Notes: generated by a model from the sequence alone, not told the origin. Counted from the first letter of the stretch, positions 17,484-24,942 are shown. The stretch: 64,000 nucleotides of DNA from Verrucosispora sioxanthis (GCF_010560025.1 NZ_SAIY01000010.1:62001-126000), one strand, 5' to 3'. Program-made: numbers and translations.

Positions 17484-17984
17484 GTGTCAAAGGAAACCGA
17501 GAAGCAGCGGTGGCAGCGCAACTTTGCCGACCTGTTGCAGGAATTGCGGGTCGCGCAGACCGGCGTGCAGATTCTGTTCGCCTTCCTGCTGACCCTGCCG
17601 TTCAGTGCCGGCTTCGACGACACCACCCAGTTCCAGCGGGACGTCTACATCGTCGCGCTGCTGGCCGCCGCCGGCGCCACCGCGATGATCATCTCTCCGG
17701 TGGCCTTCCACCGGGCGCTGTTCCGGCAGGGACGCAAGCCGGAACTGGTGCGCTTCGCCCACCGGATGGCCAGCGGCGGCCTCGCGTTCATGCTGATCGC
17801 GATGGTGAGTTCGGTGCTGTTGATCACCGACTTCGTGCTCGCTCGACCGATCGCCTTCGTGCTCAGTGCCGTCGCCGGCCTGTGGTTCCTGACCCTGTGG
17901 ATGATCCTGCCGTTCGCCCGTCGCAACTGGGGTGAGGACGACATCGACGACGACGACGACCCGAGCGGCCTGAACCAGGGCTGA
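17484..17984 (+). CDS. DUF6328-type four-helix membrane protein
   Basis: A 166-residue protein with a charged N-terminus (SKETEKQRWQRNFADLLQELRVAQTGVQILFAFLLTLPF), four hydrophobic segments and a very acidic tail (GEDDIDDDDDPSG). It resembles a small actinobacterial membrane family of unknown role. GTG 17484 is preferred to the in-frame GTG at 17439 because a CCGGAGGT ribosome site lies 6 nt before it. Confidence 0.72.
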   Translation: MSKETEKQRWQRNFADLLQELRVAQTGVQILFAFLLTLPFSAGFDDTTQFQRDVYIVALLAAAGATAMIISPVAFHRALFRQGRKPELVRFAHRMASGGLAFMLIAMVSSVLLITDFVLARPIAFVLSAVAGLWFLTLWMILPFARRNWGEDDIDDDDDPSGLNQG

Positions 17985-18092
17985 GCCGGCCACTGCTGCG
18001 GATATCCGTGGCTACCATTGGGTAACGAACACGGGTAGCCTGCTGAGCAGGCGGAACAGTCCGACTGTCCGGATCGAGCCCGGGGGTTTGCC

Positions 18093-20114
18093 GTGGCCAT
18101 CGCCGAGAATCACCGTCCGTCAGCCACCGACAGCCGTAACGCCGACCCGTCGCCGCCGACCGCGCGCCGGGCGTCCACTCCGGACGCGGCGGGCCAGGTG
18201 TCCGAGAAGGAGGCGCGTCAGGTTGCCGAGGCGGCCCGGCAGACCACCTGGGACCGGCCCAGCTTCGGCAAGGAACTCTTCCTGGGGCGGCTGCGGCTCG
18301 ACCTGATCGATCCGTGGCCGCGACCGGATCCGGACGAACAGGCCCGCGGCGAGGAGTTCCTCGGCCGGCTCCGCGACTACGTCGCCGCCGAGGTGGACGG
18401 CGCGGCGATCGAACGCGACGCGCGGATCCCCGACGAGGTGTTCCAGGGGCTGGCCCGGCTGGGTGCCTTCGGTATGAAGATCGGTCGGGAGTACGGCGGG
18501 CTGGGCCTGAGCAACCTGCACTACTGCCGGGCGTTGATGCTGGCCGGCTCGGTCAGCCCGGCGATCGGCGCGCTGCTGTCGGCGCACCAGTCGATCGGTG
18601 TGCCACAGCCGTTGAAGATGTTCGGCAGCGAGGAGCAGAAGCGTCGCTTCCTGCCCCGGCTGGCCGCCGGCGAGGTCTCCGCGTTCCTGCTCACCGAGCC
18701 GGACGTGGGCTCCGACCCGGCCCGCCTGGCGACCACCGCCGAACCGACGCCGGACGGCGCCGGCTACCGGATCAACGGCGTGAAACTGTGGGCCACGAAC
18801 GGCACCGTGGCCACCCAGCTCGTGGTGATGGCCCGGGTGCCGAAGGCCGAGGGGCGTCGTGGCGGCATCACCGCCTTCGTGGTCGACGGTGACGCCGAGG
18901 GCATCACCGTCGAGCGTCGCAACGCCTTCCTCGGCCTGCGCGGACTGGAGAACAGCCTCACCCGCTTCCACGACGTCTTCGTACCGAAGGAGAACGTCAT
19001 TGGTGGCGAGGGCAAGGGGCTACGGATCGCCCTGAGCACGCTGACCACGGGCCGGTTGTCGCTGCCGGCGATGTGCGTCGGTGCCGGCAAGTGGGCGTTG
19101 AACGTGGCCCGGGAGTGGTCGGCGGAGCGGGTCCAGTGGGGCCGGCCGGTGGGTGAGCACGAGGCGGTCGCCCAGAAGCTCTCCTTCATCGCCGCGACCA
19201 CGTACGGCATGGAGACCATGCTCGACCTCTGCTGCCTGCTCGCCGACGACGACCGCAACGACATCCGGATCGAGGCGGCGCTGGTCAAGCTGTACGCCAG
19301 CGAGATGGCGTGGCGGATCGCCGACGAGCTGGTCCAGATCCGCGGCGGCCGGGGATACGAGACGGCCGACTCGCTCACCGCCCGGGGCGAACGCCCGGCC
19401 GCGGTCGAGCAGATGCTGCGCGACCTGCGGATCAACCGGATCTTCGAAGGCTCCACGGAGATCATGCACCTGCTCATCGCGCGCGAGGCGGTGGACGCGC
19501 ACCTGTCGGTGGCGGGCGACATCATCGACCCCGACGCCGGGCTCGCCCGTAAGGCGAAGGCCGGAGCCCGGGCGGGTGCGTTCTACGCGCGGTGGCTGCC
19601 GACCCTCGCGGTCGGCAAGGGGCAGCAGCCCACCGGGTACGGCGAGTTCGGCCCGCTCGCCGGCCACCTGCGTCACGTGGAACGCGCCAGCCGGAAGCTG
19701 GCCCGGTCCACCTTCTACGCGATGTCCCGCTGGCAGGGAAAGATGGAGCGCAAGCAGGCGTTCCTCGGCCGGGTCGTGGACATCGGCGCGGAACTGTTCG
19801 CGATGAGCGCGGTCTGCGTACGCGCCCGCGCCGAGCGCGACACCCGGCCGGAGAACGTGGAACTGGCCGACCTGTTCTGCCGGCAGGCCAAGGTCCGGGT
19901 CGACGCCCTGTTCACCGCCCTGTGGGAGAACACCGACTCGATCGACGTGACGGCCGCCAAGCGCATCCTGGCCGGCCGCTACGCGGCGCTGGAGGACGGC
20001 GTCGTCACCCCACCCACCGACCTGCCCTGGGTGGCCCCCTGGACCCCCGGCCCCTCCACCGCCCCCTCCGACGCCCGCCGCCGCCTCCCCCCACCCCCCA
20101 ACCCCACCCCCTAA
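18093..20114 (+). CDS. acyl-CoA dehydrogenase, very-long-chain/ACAD9-like long form
   Basis: A 673-residue flavoenzyme that desaturates acyl-CoA in beta-oxidation. After a 55-residue low-complexity start come the acyl-CoA dehydrogenase N-domain, the FAD/substrate loop AFLLTEPDVGSD, the middle beta domain, and the C-domain with RVQWGRPVGEHEAV and IFEGSTEIMHLLIAREA (the segment near the catalytic base in this family). The extra ~180 residues after the core match the long, membrane-associated VLCAD/ACAD9 architecture. The last 25 residues are Pro-rich and may be poorly conserved. A TAGCCT box near 18033 suggests a leadered promoter. Confidence 0.88.
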   Translation: MAIAENHRPSATDSRNADPSPPTARRASTPDAAGQVSEKEARQVAEAARQTTWDRPSFGKELFLGRLRLDLIDPWPRPDPDEQARGEEFLGRLRDYVAAEVDGAAIERDARIPDEVFQGLARLGAFGMKIGREYGGLGLSNLHYCRALMLAGSVSPAIGALLSAHQSIGVPQPLKMFGSEEQKRRFLPRLAAGEVSAFLLTEPDVGSDPARLATTAEPTPDGAGYRINGVKLWATNGTVATQLVVMARVPKAEGRRGGITAFVVDGDAEGITVERRNAFLGLRGLENSLTRFHDVFVPKENVIGGEGKGLRIALSTLTTGRLSLPAMCVGAGKWALNVAREWSAERVQWGRPVGEHEAVAQKLSFIAATTYGMETMLDLCCLLADDDRNDIRIEAALVKLYASEMAWRIADELVQIRGGRGYETADSLTARGERPAAVEQMLRDLRINRIFEGSTEIMHLLIAREAVDAHLSVAGDIIDPDAGLARKAKAGARAGAFYARWLPTLAVGKGQQPTGYGEFGPLAGHLRHVERASRKLARSTFYAMSRWQGKMERKQAFLGRVVDIGAELFAMSAVCVRARAERDTRPENVELADLFCRQAKVRVDALFTALWENTDSIDVTAAKRILAGRYAALEDGVVTPPTDLPWVAPWTPGPSTAPSDARRRLPPPPNPTP

Positions 20115-20130
20115 CAGAGGCGCCCGCCCT

Positions 20131-20190
20131 GTTGATCAAGAAGTTTTGGTCCGCATCCGCGAGATTCACGACCCAAACTTCTTGATCAAC
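20131..20190. terminator. long hairpin between convergent genes, GTTGATCA family
   Basis: Arms 20131-20151 and 20170-20190 pair at 20 of 21 positions around an 18-nt loop and start and end in GTTGATCAAGAAG. It sits between the acyl-CoA dehydrogenase (ends 20114) and the leftward membrane gene (ends 20207), a position typical of a bidirectional terminator. It is AT-richer than its surroundings. Confidence 0.65.
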
Positions 20191-20206
20191 GGGGGAGGGG
20201 AGGCGG

Positions 20207-20818
20207 TCAGGGTTGGTGGGGGTCGCGGAGGCCGAGGCGGCGGAGTTCGAGGGCGGCCAGGGCGTTGACCGTGGTGTCGTCGCCGCGTCGCCACGCCTCG
20301 GCGACGTCGGGGGCGATCCGGGTTAGTTTGCGCAGCGGCTGGCCGGCCAGCGCGCGCAGGGCCAGCAGATCCCGGCCGGCGGGCGCGGTGGCCAGCGTCG
20401 CCGCCGACCCGGCCCGGCGCATCCAACGCACCCGCAGCGGCAGCCAGCCGAACACCACGAGTCCGAGCGGCACGATCAGCAGGCCAACGGCCAGCGCCAG
20501 CGCCAACTGGTCGACCAGTTCCTGCTGGTCGCGGCCGGCCTCGGCCAGCGAACGGGCGGCACCGGCCGCCCGCTCGAAGGGTGCGGTCAGCTCGTCGCCG
20601 ACCAGCGGCACCCGGCCGACCTTGCCGCCGGCCTCGGCGAGATTGTCGGCGAGGCCGGCGCCCGCACCCTCCAGCTTCTGCCCGGGTACGGCAAGTCTCT
20701 GCACCAGGTCGTGCAGCCACAGTGCGCCCCGGATCGTCGCGTACACCCAGGCGACGACGAGCAGGTCGGTGAGCAGCTGTCGCAGCGCGGTCGGGAAACG
20801 ATCAGCGTAGATCTTCAC
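20207..20818 (-). CDS. hypothetical two-segment membrane protein
   Basis: A 203-residue protein with a first hydrophobic segment (LLTDLLVVAWVYATIRGALWL), an extracytoplasmic helical loop (GQKLEGAGAGLADNLAEAGGKVG), a second segment (LALALAVGLLIVPLGLVVFGWLPL) and a basic C-terminal half. I do not recognise it as a characterised family. GTG 20818 keeps the first helix complete (KIYADRFPTALRQLL). Longer in-frame readings run into the repeats at 20884-21000. Confidence 0.65.
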   Translation of the reverse strand: MKIYADRFPTALRQLLTDLLVVAWVYATIRGALWLHDLVQRLAVPGQKLEGAGAGLADNLAEAGGKVGRVPLVGDELTAPFERAAGAARSLAEAGRDQQELVDQLALALAVGLLIVPLGLVVFGWLPLRVRWMRRAGSAATLATAPAGRDLLALRALAGQPLRKLTRIAPDVAEAWRRGDDTTVNALAALELRRLGLRDPHQP

Positions 20819-20883
20819 GCCGGACAGCCTGCCACGCGCCCCGCCCCCGGGCACCCCGACAACCGCCCGGCAAAACTCGCCGA

Positions 20884-20956
20884 TCTTGCAGTTGTGGTCG
20901 CCGATATGCCCGCTCTGGCAGCATCCGTCCCGACCAGAAGTGCAAGATCGGCGGGC
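20884..20956. repeat. inverted repeat downstream of zur
   Basis: CGCCGATCTTGCA and TGCAAGATCGGCG pair perfectly across a loop of about 45 nt. The paired region extends by a few bases with one mismatch. It may terminate the zur transcript. Confidence 0.5.
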
Positions 20957-21000
20957 GGCGGGCGGCGGGCGGCGGGCGGCGGGCGGCGGGCGGCGGGCGG
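20950..21000. repeat. heptanucleotide tandem repeat
   Basis: About seven uninterrupted copies of GGCGGGC lie just after the zur stop region. The G-rich strand has many G-tracts of 2-3 and could form a G-quadruplex. Such an array is prone to slippage and its copy number may vary. Confidence 0.85.
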
Positions 21001-21018
21001 TGGGTGGGGTGGGGTTGG

Positions 21019-21417
21019 TTAGCGGGCGCAGGCGGGGCAGGTGCCGAAGATCTCCAGGGTGTGGCTGACGTCGGTGAAACCGTGCTGTGCGGCGACGCGA
21101 TCGGCCCAGGCCTCCACGGTCGGGCCGGCGACCTCGACGGTACGCCCACAGGCTCGACAGACCAGGTGATGGTGGTGCCCCTCGCTGCACCGGCGGTACA
21201 GGTGCTCACCGCCCGGTGGGCGCATCACGTCGATCTCGCCCGCGTCGGCCAGCCCCTGCAACGTCCGGTAGACCGTGGTCAACCCGACCCGCTCGCCACG
21301 ATCGCGCAGCATCGCGTGCAGCTCCTGGGCGCTGTGGAAGCCCTCCGTCTCGGCGAGCAGGGCACTCACCGCCGAACGCTGACGAGTGTTGCGAACCGCC
21401 GTACCACTGTCGCTCAT
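21019..21417 (-). CDS. zur: zinc uptake regulator, Fur family
   Basis: A 132-residue Fur-family repressor. The winged-helix domain (TRQRSAVSALLAE, GLTTVYRTLQGLADAGEI) is followed by the metal-binding HHHHLVCRAC (His81-84, Cys87, Cys90) and a second structural zinc pair CPAC at 127-130. Linkage to smtB upstream and to znuABC identifies it as Zur rather than Fur. ATG 21417 has GGAG 7 nt upstream inside the 80-bp repeat, and its ATG overlaps the stop of the third repeat-encoded short ORF (ATGA). A candidate Zur operator lies before znuA at 24623-24638. Confidence 0.92.
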   Translation of the reverse strand: MSDSGTAVRNTRQRSAVSALLAETEGFHSAQELHAMLRDRGERVGLTTVYRTLQGLADAGEIDVMRPPGGEHLYRRCSEGHHHHLVCRACGRTVEVAGPTVEAWADRVAAQHGFTDVSHTLEIFGTCPACAR

Positions 21418-21497
21418 GACGTCACTCCGCTTCGCTGCGTGCCGTCATGAGGCACGTCCGCTCTGAGCCTGATGATTCGCTCGCTCCGCTCGCTCAT
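21414..21497 (-). CDS. repeat-encoded short ORF 3 (27 aa), coupled to zur
   Basis: ATG 21497 overlaps the stop of short ORF 2, and its own TGA (21416-21414) overlaps the zur ATG (21417-21415). The codons are the same as in short ORF 2. It is the last step of the relay that ends at zur. Confidence 0.5.
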   Translation of the reverse strand: MSERSERIIRLRADVPHDGTQRSGVTS

Positions 21498-21577
21498 GAC
21501 GTCACTCCGCTTCGCTGCGTGCCGTCATGAGGCACGTCCGCTCTGAGCCTGATGATTCGCTCGCTCCGCTCGCTCAT
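21494..21577 (-). CDS. repeat-encoded short ORF 2 (27 aa)
   Basis: ATG 21577 lies in the ATGA overlap with short ORF 1 and is preceded by GGAG 7 nt upstream. It begins MSERSERIIRLRADVPHDG and ends GVTS before a TGA that overlaps the next ATG. It is identical to short ORF 3. Confidence 0.5.
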   Translation of the reverse strand: MSERSERIIRLRADVPHDGTQRSGVTS

Positions 21578-21648
21578 GACGTCACTCCGCTTCGCTGCGT
21601 GCCGTCATGAGGCACACCCGCACTGAGCCTGATGATTCGCTCGCTCAT
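21574..21648 (-). CDS. repeat-encoded short ORF 1 (24 aa), coupled to smtB
   Basis: Begins with ATG 21648, overlapping the smtB stop (ATGA), and encodes MSERIIRLSAGVPHDGTQRS plus four residues. Its TGA overlaps the ATG of the next short ORF. The peptide has no recognised homology. Its likely role is to carry ribosomes to the next start. It is shorter by three codons than the other two. Confidence 0.5.
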   Translation of the reverse strand: MSERIIRLSAGVPHDGTQRSGVTS

Positions 21649-21944
21649 GATCCCTCCCCGGCGTGGCTGACCGCGTCCGCCACGATGTGCGCGACGTGCT
21701 CGTCGACCAGGGTGTAGGCGATCTCCCGCCCCCGCCGGGAACCCCGGACCACGCCCGCCCCACGAAGCACCCGCAGGTGCTGAGAAACCAGCGGCTGAGC
21801 CACCCCGAGCTTGTCCACCAGCTCGTGCACGCAGCGCTCACCGCCGGCCAGCTCGCTGACGATCGCCAGCCGGATCGGTGCCGAGAGGGCCCGCAGCAAC
21901 TCGCTGGCACCCTCGTACGCGTCATAGCCGGATCCGCTGGTCAC
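21645..21944 (-). CDS. smtB: ArsR/SmtB-family zinc-sensing repressor
   Basis: A 99-residue winged-helix repressor. The DNA-reading helix is around VAQPLVSQHLRVL. The C-terminal helix carries a complete alpha-5 metal site, Asp81-x-His83-x10-His94-x2-Glu97, the pattern of zinc/cobalt sensors SmtB and CzrA. Gene order smtB-zur matches the mycobacterial Rv2358-furB operon, where zinc releases SmtB and allows zur expression. GTG 21944 is leaderless (TACCGT 6 nt upstream). A GGTA-N5-TACC dyad overlaps that -10 box and is a weak operator candidate. Confidence 0.87.
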   Translation of the reverse strand: MTSGSGYDAYEGASELLRALSAPIRLAIVSELAGGERCVHELVDKLGVAQPLVSQHLRVLRGAGVVRGSRRGREIAYTLVDEHVAHIVADAVSHAGEGS

Positions 21945-21950
21945 CCTGCA

Positions 21951-21956
21951 ACGGTA
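21951..21956 (-). promoter_or_regulatory. -10 box of leaderless smtB, overlapping a short dyad
   Basis: Minus-strand TACCGT ends 6 nt before GTG 21944. It overlaps the short dyad GGTATTGGTTACC (21953-21965), where an SmtB-type repressor would block transcription. Confidence 0.5.
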
Positions 21957-21981
21957 ACCAATACCGGTGCACCGCTCAGGA

Positions 21982-22851
21982 TCAGGACCCGCCGAGCACC
22001 ACCTCGTGGGGCTCCGGAGCCGGCGCGGGCTGGGGTCGGGTCCGCCGGAGCCGGCGCCAACCGGCGGCCAGCAGGGTGACCGTCACGAACGAGGCGATCG
22101 CGAGCACCACCACCGAGGCGCCGGGCGCGGTGTCGGCGAGCGCCGCCATCCAGATGCCCGCCCCGCCGGCGAACAGTCCCAGCGCCATCGCCGCCGCCAT
22201 GGTGCTGCGGAACCCCCGGGTGACCTGCTGCGCGGTGGCCACCGGGACGACCATCAGCGCGCTGATGAGCAGTACGCCGACCGCGCGCATGGCGATCGTC
22301 ACCGTGATCGCCGTGGTGATCGCGAGCAGCAGGTTGAGCGTGCGTACCGGCAGGCCGGAGACGCGGGCGTACTCCTCGTCGTGACAGACGGCGAACAGCG
22401 CCGGCCGCAGCCCGATCATCGCGATCAGCACCGCCGCACCGAGCACCGCGATGGTGGCGACGTCCGCCCGGGACGCCGTGCTCAATGCCCCGAACAGGTA
22501 CGCGTTCAGGTTGGCGCTGGTGCTGTCGGAGAGCCCGACCAGCACCACCCCGCCGGCGATGCCGCCGTAGAACAGCAGCGCGAGGGCCAGGTCGCCGGAG
22601 GTCCGGCCGCGTTCGCGGATCAGCTCGATGACGACCGCGCCGAGGGTGGCCGCGATCACCGCCATGATCACGGGGGAGGTCTGGAAGAGCAGACCGGCAC
22701 CGACCCCGGTCAGCGCGACGTGCCCGATGCCGTCGCCGATCAGCGCCAGCCGCCGCTGCACCAGGTAGATGCCGAGCGCGGGCGCGGTCAGCCCGATGAT
22801 CAGAGCGCTGACCAGCGCGAGCTGCATGTACTCGTACTGGAAGAGGCTCAT
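21982..22851 (-). CDS. znuB: zinc ABC transporter permease ZnuB
   Basis: A 289-residue membrane protein with eight or nine helices of the ABC-3 metal permease family. It has YLVQRRLALIGDGIGHVALTGVG near the N-terminus and the DEEYARVSGLPVRTLN segment in the second half. The C-terminal tail is Pro/Arg-rich. ATG 22851 overlaps the znuC stop by 4 bp. It is the last gene of znuA-znuC-znuB and transcribes towards smtB-zur. Confidence 0.93.
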   Translation of the reverse strand: MSLFQYEYMQLALVSALIIGLTAPALGIYLVQRRLALIGDGIGHVALTGVGAGLLFQTSPVIMAVIAATLGAVVIELIRERGRTSGDLALALLFYGGIAGGVVLVGLSDSTSANLNAYLFGALSTASRADVATIAVLGAAVLIAMIGLRPALFAVCHDEEYARVSGLPVRTLNLLLAITTAITVTIAMRAVGVLLISALMVVPVATAQQVTRGFRSTMAAAMALGLFAGGAGIWMAALADTAPGASVVVLAIASFVTVTLLAAGWRRLRRTRPQPAPAPEPHEVVLGGS

Positions 22852-23612
22852 CGTGCGCTCCACAGCCCGGCGGGCTCCTCGGGACCGTGCGGATGCACGT
22901 GGTCGTGGTCGGGCGCCGCGTGGTGCCCGGCCGGCTCCGGCACGGCGCCGTCGTGCGCCACGAACCCCTGGTGCACGACGATCGCCCGGCCGATCACCGG
23001 ACGCAGCGGACCCAGCTCGTGGGCGACGAGCAGGACGGTCCCCCCGCCGAGGGTGAAGTCGCGCAGCGCACCGGCGAACGCCTCCTGGCTGACGGCGTCC
23101 ACACCGGCCGTCGGCTCGTCGAGGATCAGCAGTTCGGGCCGCCCGGCCAGGGCTCGGGCGATGAGCGTGCGCTGCTGCTGCCCGCCGGAGAGGGTACTGA
23201 CCGGGTCCTTCGCCCGGTCGGCCAGACCGACGGCGCGCAGCGCCTCGGCGACGGCCTCCCGGTCGGCCCGCCCGGGTGGGCGCAGGATTCCCCGGCGGGC
23301 CAGCCGCCCGGCGGCGACCACCTCGGCGACGGTGGCCGGCACGCCGCTGCCGGCACCGAGGCGCTGGGGGACGTACCCGACCCGGTGCCACTGGCGGAAC
23401 CGGCGGACCGGTCGGCCGAAGAGGGTCACCGTGCCGGCGCTGAGCGGGACGAGCCCGAGGATGGCGCGGATCAGGGTGGACTTGCCGGAGCCGTTGGCGC
23501 CGAGGAGCGCGACCACCTCACCGGCGGTCACGGTGAGCGAAACGTCACGAAGCACGGGGCGGCCGTCGTAGCCGACCACCCCGTGCGTGACGGTGATGAC
23601 GTCAGGTGTCAC
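22848..23612 (-). CDS. znuC: zinc ABC transporter ATPase ZnuC with His-rich tail
   Basis: A 254-residue ABC ATPase with Walker A GANGSGKST, Q-loop VPQRLG, signature LSGGQQQR and Walker B LLILDEPTAGVD. The C-terminus has an unusual stretch GHHAAPDHDHVHPHGPEE with six His, which could bind zinc. GTG 23612 overlaps the znuA stop, and its stop overlaps the znuB start, both by 4 bp. Confidence 0.93.
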   Translation of the reverse strand: MTPDVITVTHGVVGYDGRPVLRDVSLTVTAGEVVALLGANGSGKSTLIRAILGLVPLSAGTVTLFGRPVRRFRQWHRVGYVPQRLGAGSGVPATVAEVVAAGRLARRGILRPPGRADREAVAEALRAVGLADRAKDPVSTLSGGQQQRTLIARALAGRPELLILDEPTAGVDAVSQEAFAGALRDFTLGGGTVLLVAHELGPLRPVIGRAIVVHQGFVAHDGAVPEPAGHHAAPDHDHVHPHGPEEPAGLWSAR

Positions 23613-24601
23613 GAGCAGCTCAACGCCGTCCTCAGGGTTTGCAGGTTGGTACGCATCACCGAAAGGTAGTCCCCGCCGCCCTCGGCTGACAGGCCCTCGA
23701 TCGGATCCAGCACGGCGGTCTGGGCGCCGACCTCGCGGGCGATGGTCTCGGCCACCTTCGGGCTGACCAGCGTCTCGAAGAAGATGGTGGTGGCCTGGTG
23801 CTCCCGGGCCTCCTCGGTGACCTCGGCCAGTCGCTGCGGGGACGGCTCGTTCTCCGGGGTGAGTCCGGTGATGCCGATCTGCTCCAGCTGGTACTTCTGC
23901 GCCAGGTAGCCGAACGCGGTGTGGCTGACCACGATCTCCCGACGCTGGCAGGTCTTCAACCCCTCGGCGAACTCCGTGTCCAGCTTCTCCAGCTCGGTAC
24001 GCAGAGTGGCCGCCCGCGCGGTGTAGTCACCGGCCCGGTCCGGGTCGACCGTGCCGAGCCGCTCGGCGAGCTTGTCGCCGATGGTGGCCAGTCGGGTCGG
24101 GTCGAGCCAGACGTGCGGGTCCTTGGCCCCCTCGGACGCCTCCTCGGCGTGCTCCTCCTCGGCGTGCTCCTCGCCTTCGGCGTGCTCCTCGCCCTCGTGG
24201 TCGTGGTCGTGGCCACCGGCGGTGGCGTCCAGCAGGGGCTCCACGGTCGCCACGTCGAAGGCGCGGTCACCGGCCTGCTGCTCGACCGCCTCGTCCACGG
24301 CGGGCTGGAAGCCGTGCAGGAACAGGACCAGCTCCGCCTCGCTGATCTGGCCGACCTGGCCCGGGTTCAGCTCCAGGTCGTGCGGCTCCGCACCGGGGCG
24401 GGCCAGGCTGGTCACGGCCACGGCGTCGCCGCCGATCCGCTCGGCGAGGAACTGCAACGGGTAGAAACCGGCCACCACGTCGACCCGCTGCGGGTCGGCG
24501 CCGGCCGGGCTGTCGTCGTTCGAACAGGCGGTGACGCCGGTCAGGGCGAGCAGGGCGGCCGTGGCGGTGGCCAGGGCGCGCGGGGCGGAGCGGAAGGTCA
24601 T
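23609..24601 (-). CDS. znuA: zinc-binding lipoprotein ZnuA
   Basis: A 330-residue surface lipoprotein (signal with lipobox VTAC, Cys26) of the cluster-9 metal-binding family. It shows the His/Glu-rich loop GGHDHDHEGEEHAEGEEH typical of zinc-specific members, DPHVWLDP, VVSHTAFGYLAQKY and the C-terminal domain with ETLVSPKVAETIARE. ATG 24601 is chosen because the signal peptide starts there; a TTG at 24628 would lie inside the Zur operator. Likely repressed by zinc-loaded Zur. Confidence 0.94.
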   Translation of the reverse strand: MTFRSAPRALATATAALLALTGVTACSNDDSPAGADPQRVDVVAGFYPLQFLAERIGGDAVAVTSLARPGAEPHDLELNPGQVGQISEAELVLFLHGFQPAVDEAVEQQAGDRAFDVATVEPLLDATAGGHDHDHEGEEHAEGEEHAEEEHAEEASEGAKDPHVWLDPTRLATIGDKLAERLGTVDPDRAGDYTARAATLRTELEKLDTEFAEGLKTCQRREIVVSHTAFGYLAQKYQLEQIGITGLTPENEPSPQRLAEVTEEAREHQATTIFFETLVSPKVAETIAREVGAQTAVLDPIEGLSAEGGGDYLSVMRTNLQTLRTALSCS

Positions 24602-24622
24602 GTCCTCGACTTTCCGCGACAA

Positions 24623-24638
24623 CGACAATGATTGTCAA
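24623..24638 (-). promoter_or_regulatory. Zur operator of znuACB
   Basis: Minus-strand TTGACAATCATTGTCG contains a perfect 13-bp dyad (GACAAT-C-ATTGTC) and matches the actinobacterial Zur box style TGAxAATCATTxTCA. It ends 22 bp before the znuA ATG, where it would block transcription. Confidence 0.85.
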
Positions 24639-24655
24639 AAACGCATGATTGCATG

Positions 24656-24913
24656 TCAGAGCAGCTTCACCAGGCCGGCGGTGATCAGCAGGGTCAGCAC
24701 GATCAGCCGGATCGCCCGGGTCTGCGGCGTCTGTACCGACCAGGTGGTCACCAGCAGGGCCGCCAGCGCACCGGCCAGCAGCAGCGTCACCAGCCCGCCG
24801 ATCACGCCCGGGGCGAAGAACGCGACGAGCGCGAGGGCGAGGGTGACCAGGAACACCGTCGTCGGGTTGGTCCGGGCCAGTCGGGCGGCGATCCCAGGCT
24901 GCGTACGCTGCAT
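24656..24913 (-). CDS. small two-helix membrane protein (DUF6703-like)
   Basis: Eighty-five residues with two or three hydrophobic segments (TTVFLVTLALALVAFFAPGVIGG, LVTLLLAGALAALLVTTW, LIVLTLLITAGLVKLL) and a short basic start. It resembles a small actinobacterial family found near glyS and znu genes; function unknown. ATG 24913 lies 7 nt after a minus-strand TAGAGT box, so it is leaderless. It is transcribed in the same direction as znuA. Confidence 0.68.
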   Translation of the reverse strand: MQRTQPGIAARLARTNPTTVFLVTLALALVAFFAPGVIGGLVTLLLAGALAALLVTTWSVQTPQTRAIRLIVLTLLITAGLVKLL

Positions 24914-24920
24914 TCCACAG

Positions 24921-24926
24921 ACTCTA
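24921..24926 (-). promoter_or_regulatory. -10 box of a leaderless start (small membrane protein)
   Basis: Minus-strand TAGAGT ends 7 nt before ATG 24913. It is part of a compact divergent promoter with the gene at 24943. Confidence 0.55.
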
Positions 24927-24942
24927 CGAGGAGGAGGAGCCG

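Larger units (their letters stand above)
21411..21655. repeat. three tandem copies of an 80-bp unit between smtB and zur
   Basis: Copies start at 21411, 21491 and 21571. The first two are identical, and the third (next to smtB) has a few substitutions and lacks 9 bp. On the minus strand each unit begins at ATGAGCGAGCG and ends in GGAGTGACGTC directly before the next ATG, so every unit supplies a ribosome site. Each holds a hairpin (21414-21450, 21494-21530, 21574-21610; 11 of 12 bp) whose 3' arm contains the next start codon. Confidence 0.95.

Noticed and set aside
21411..21655. Transposon or integron remnant
   Set aside because: No transposase, terminal repeats or target duplications; the phase of the repeats with start and stop codons fits coding relay units.
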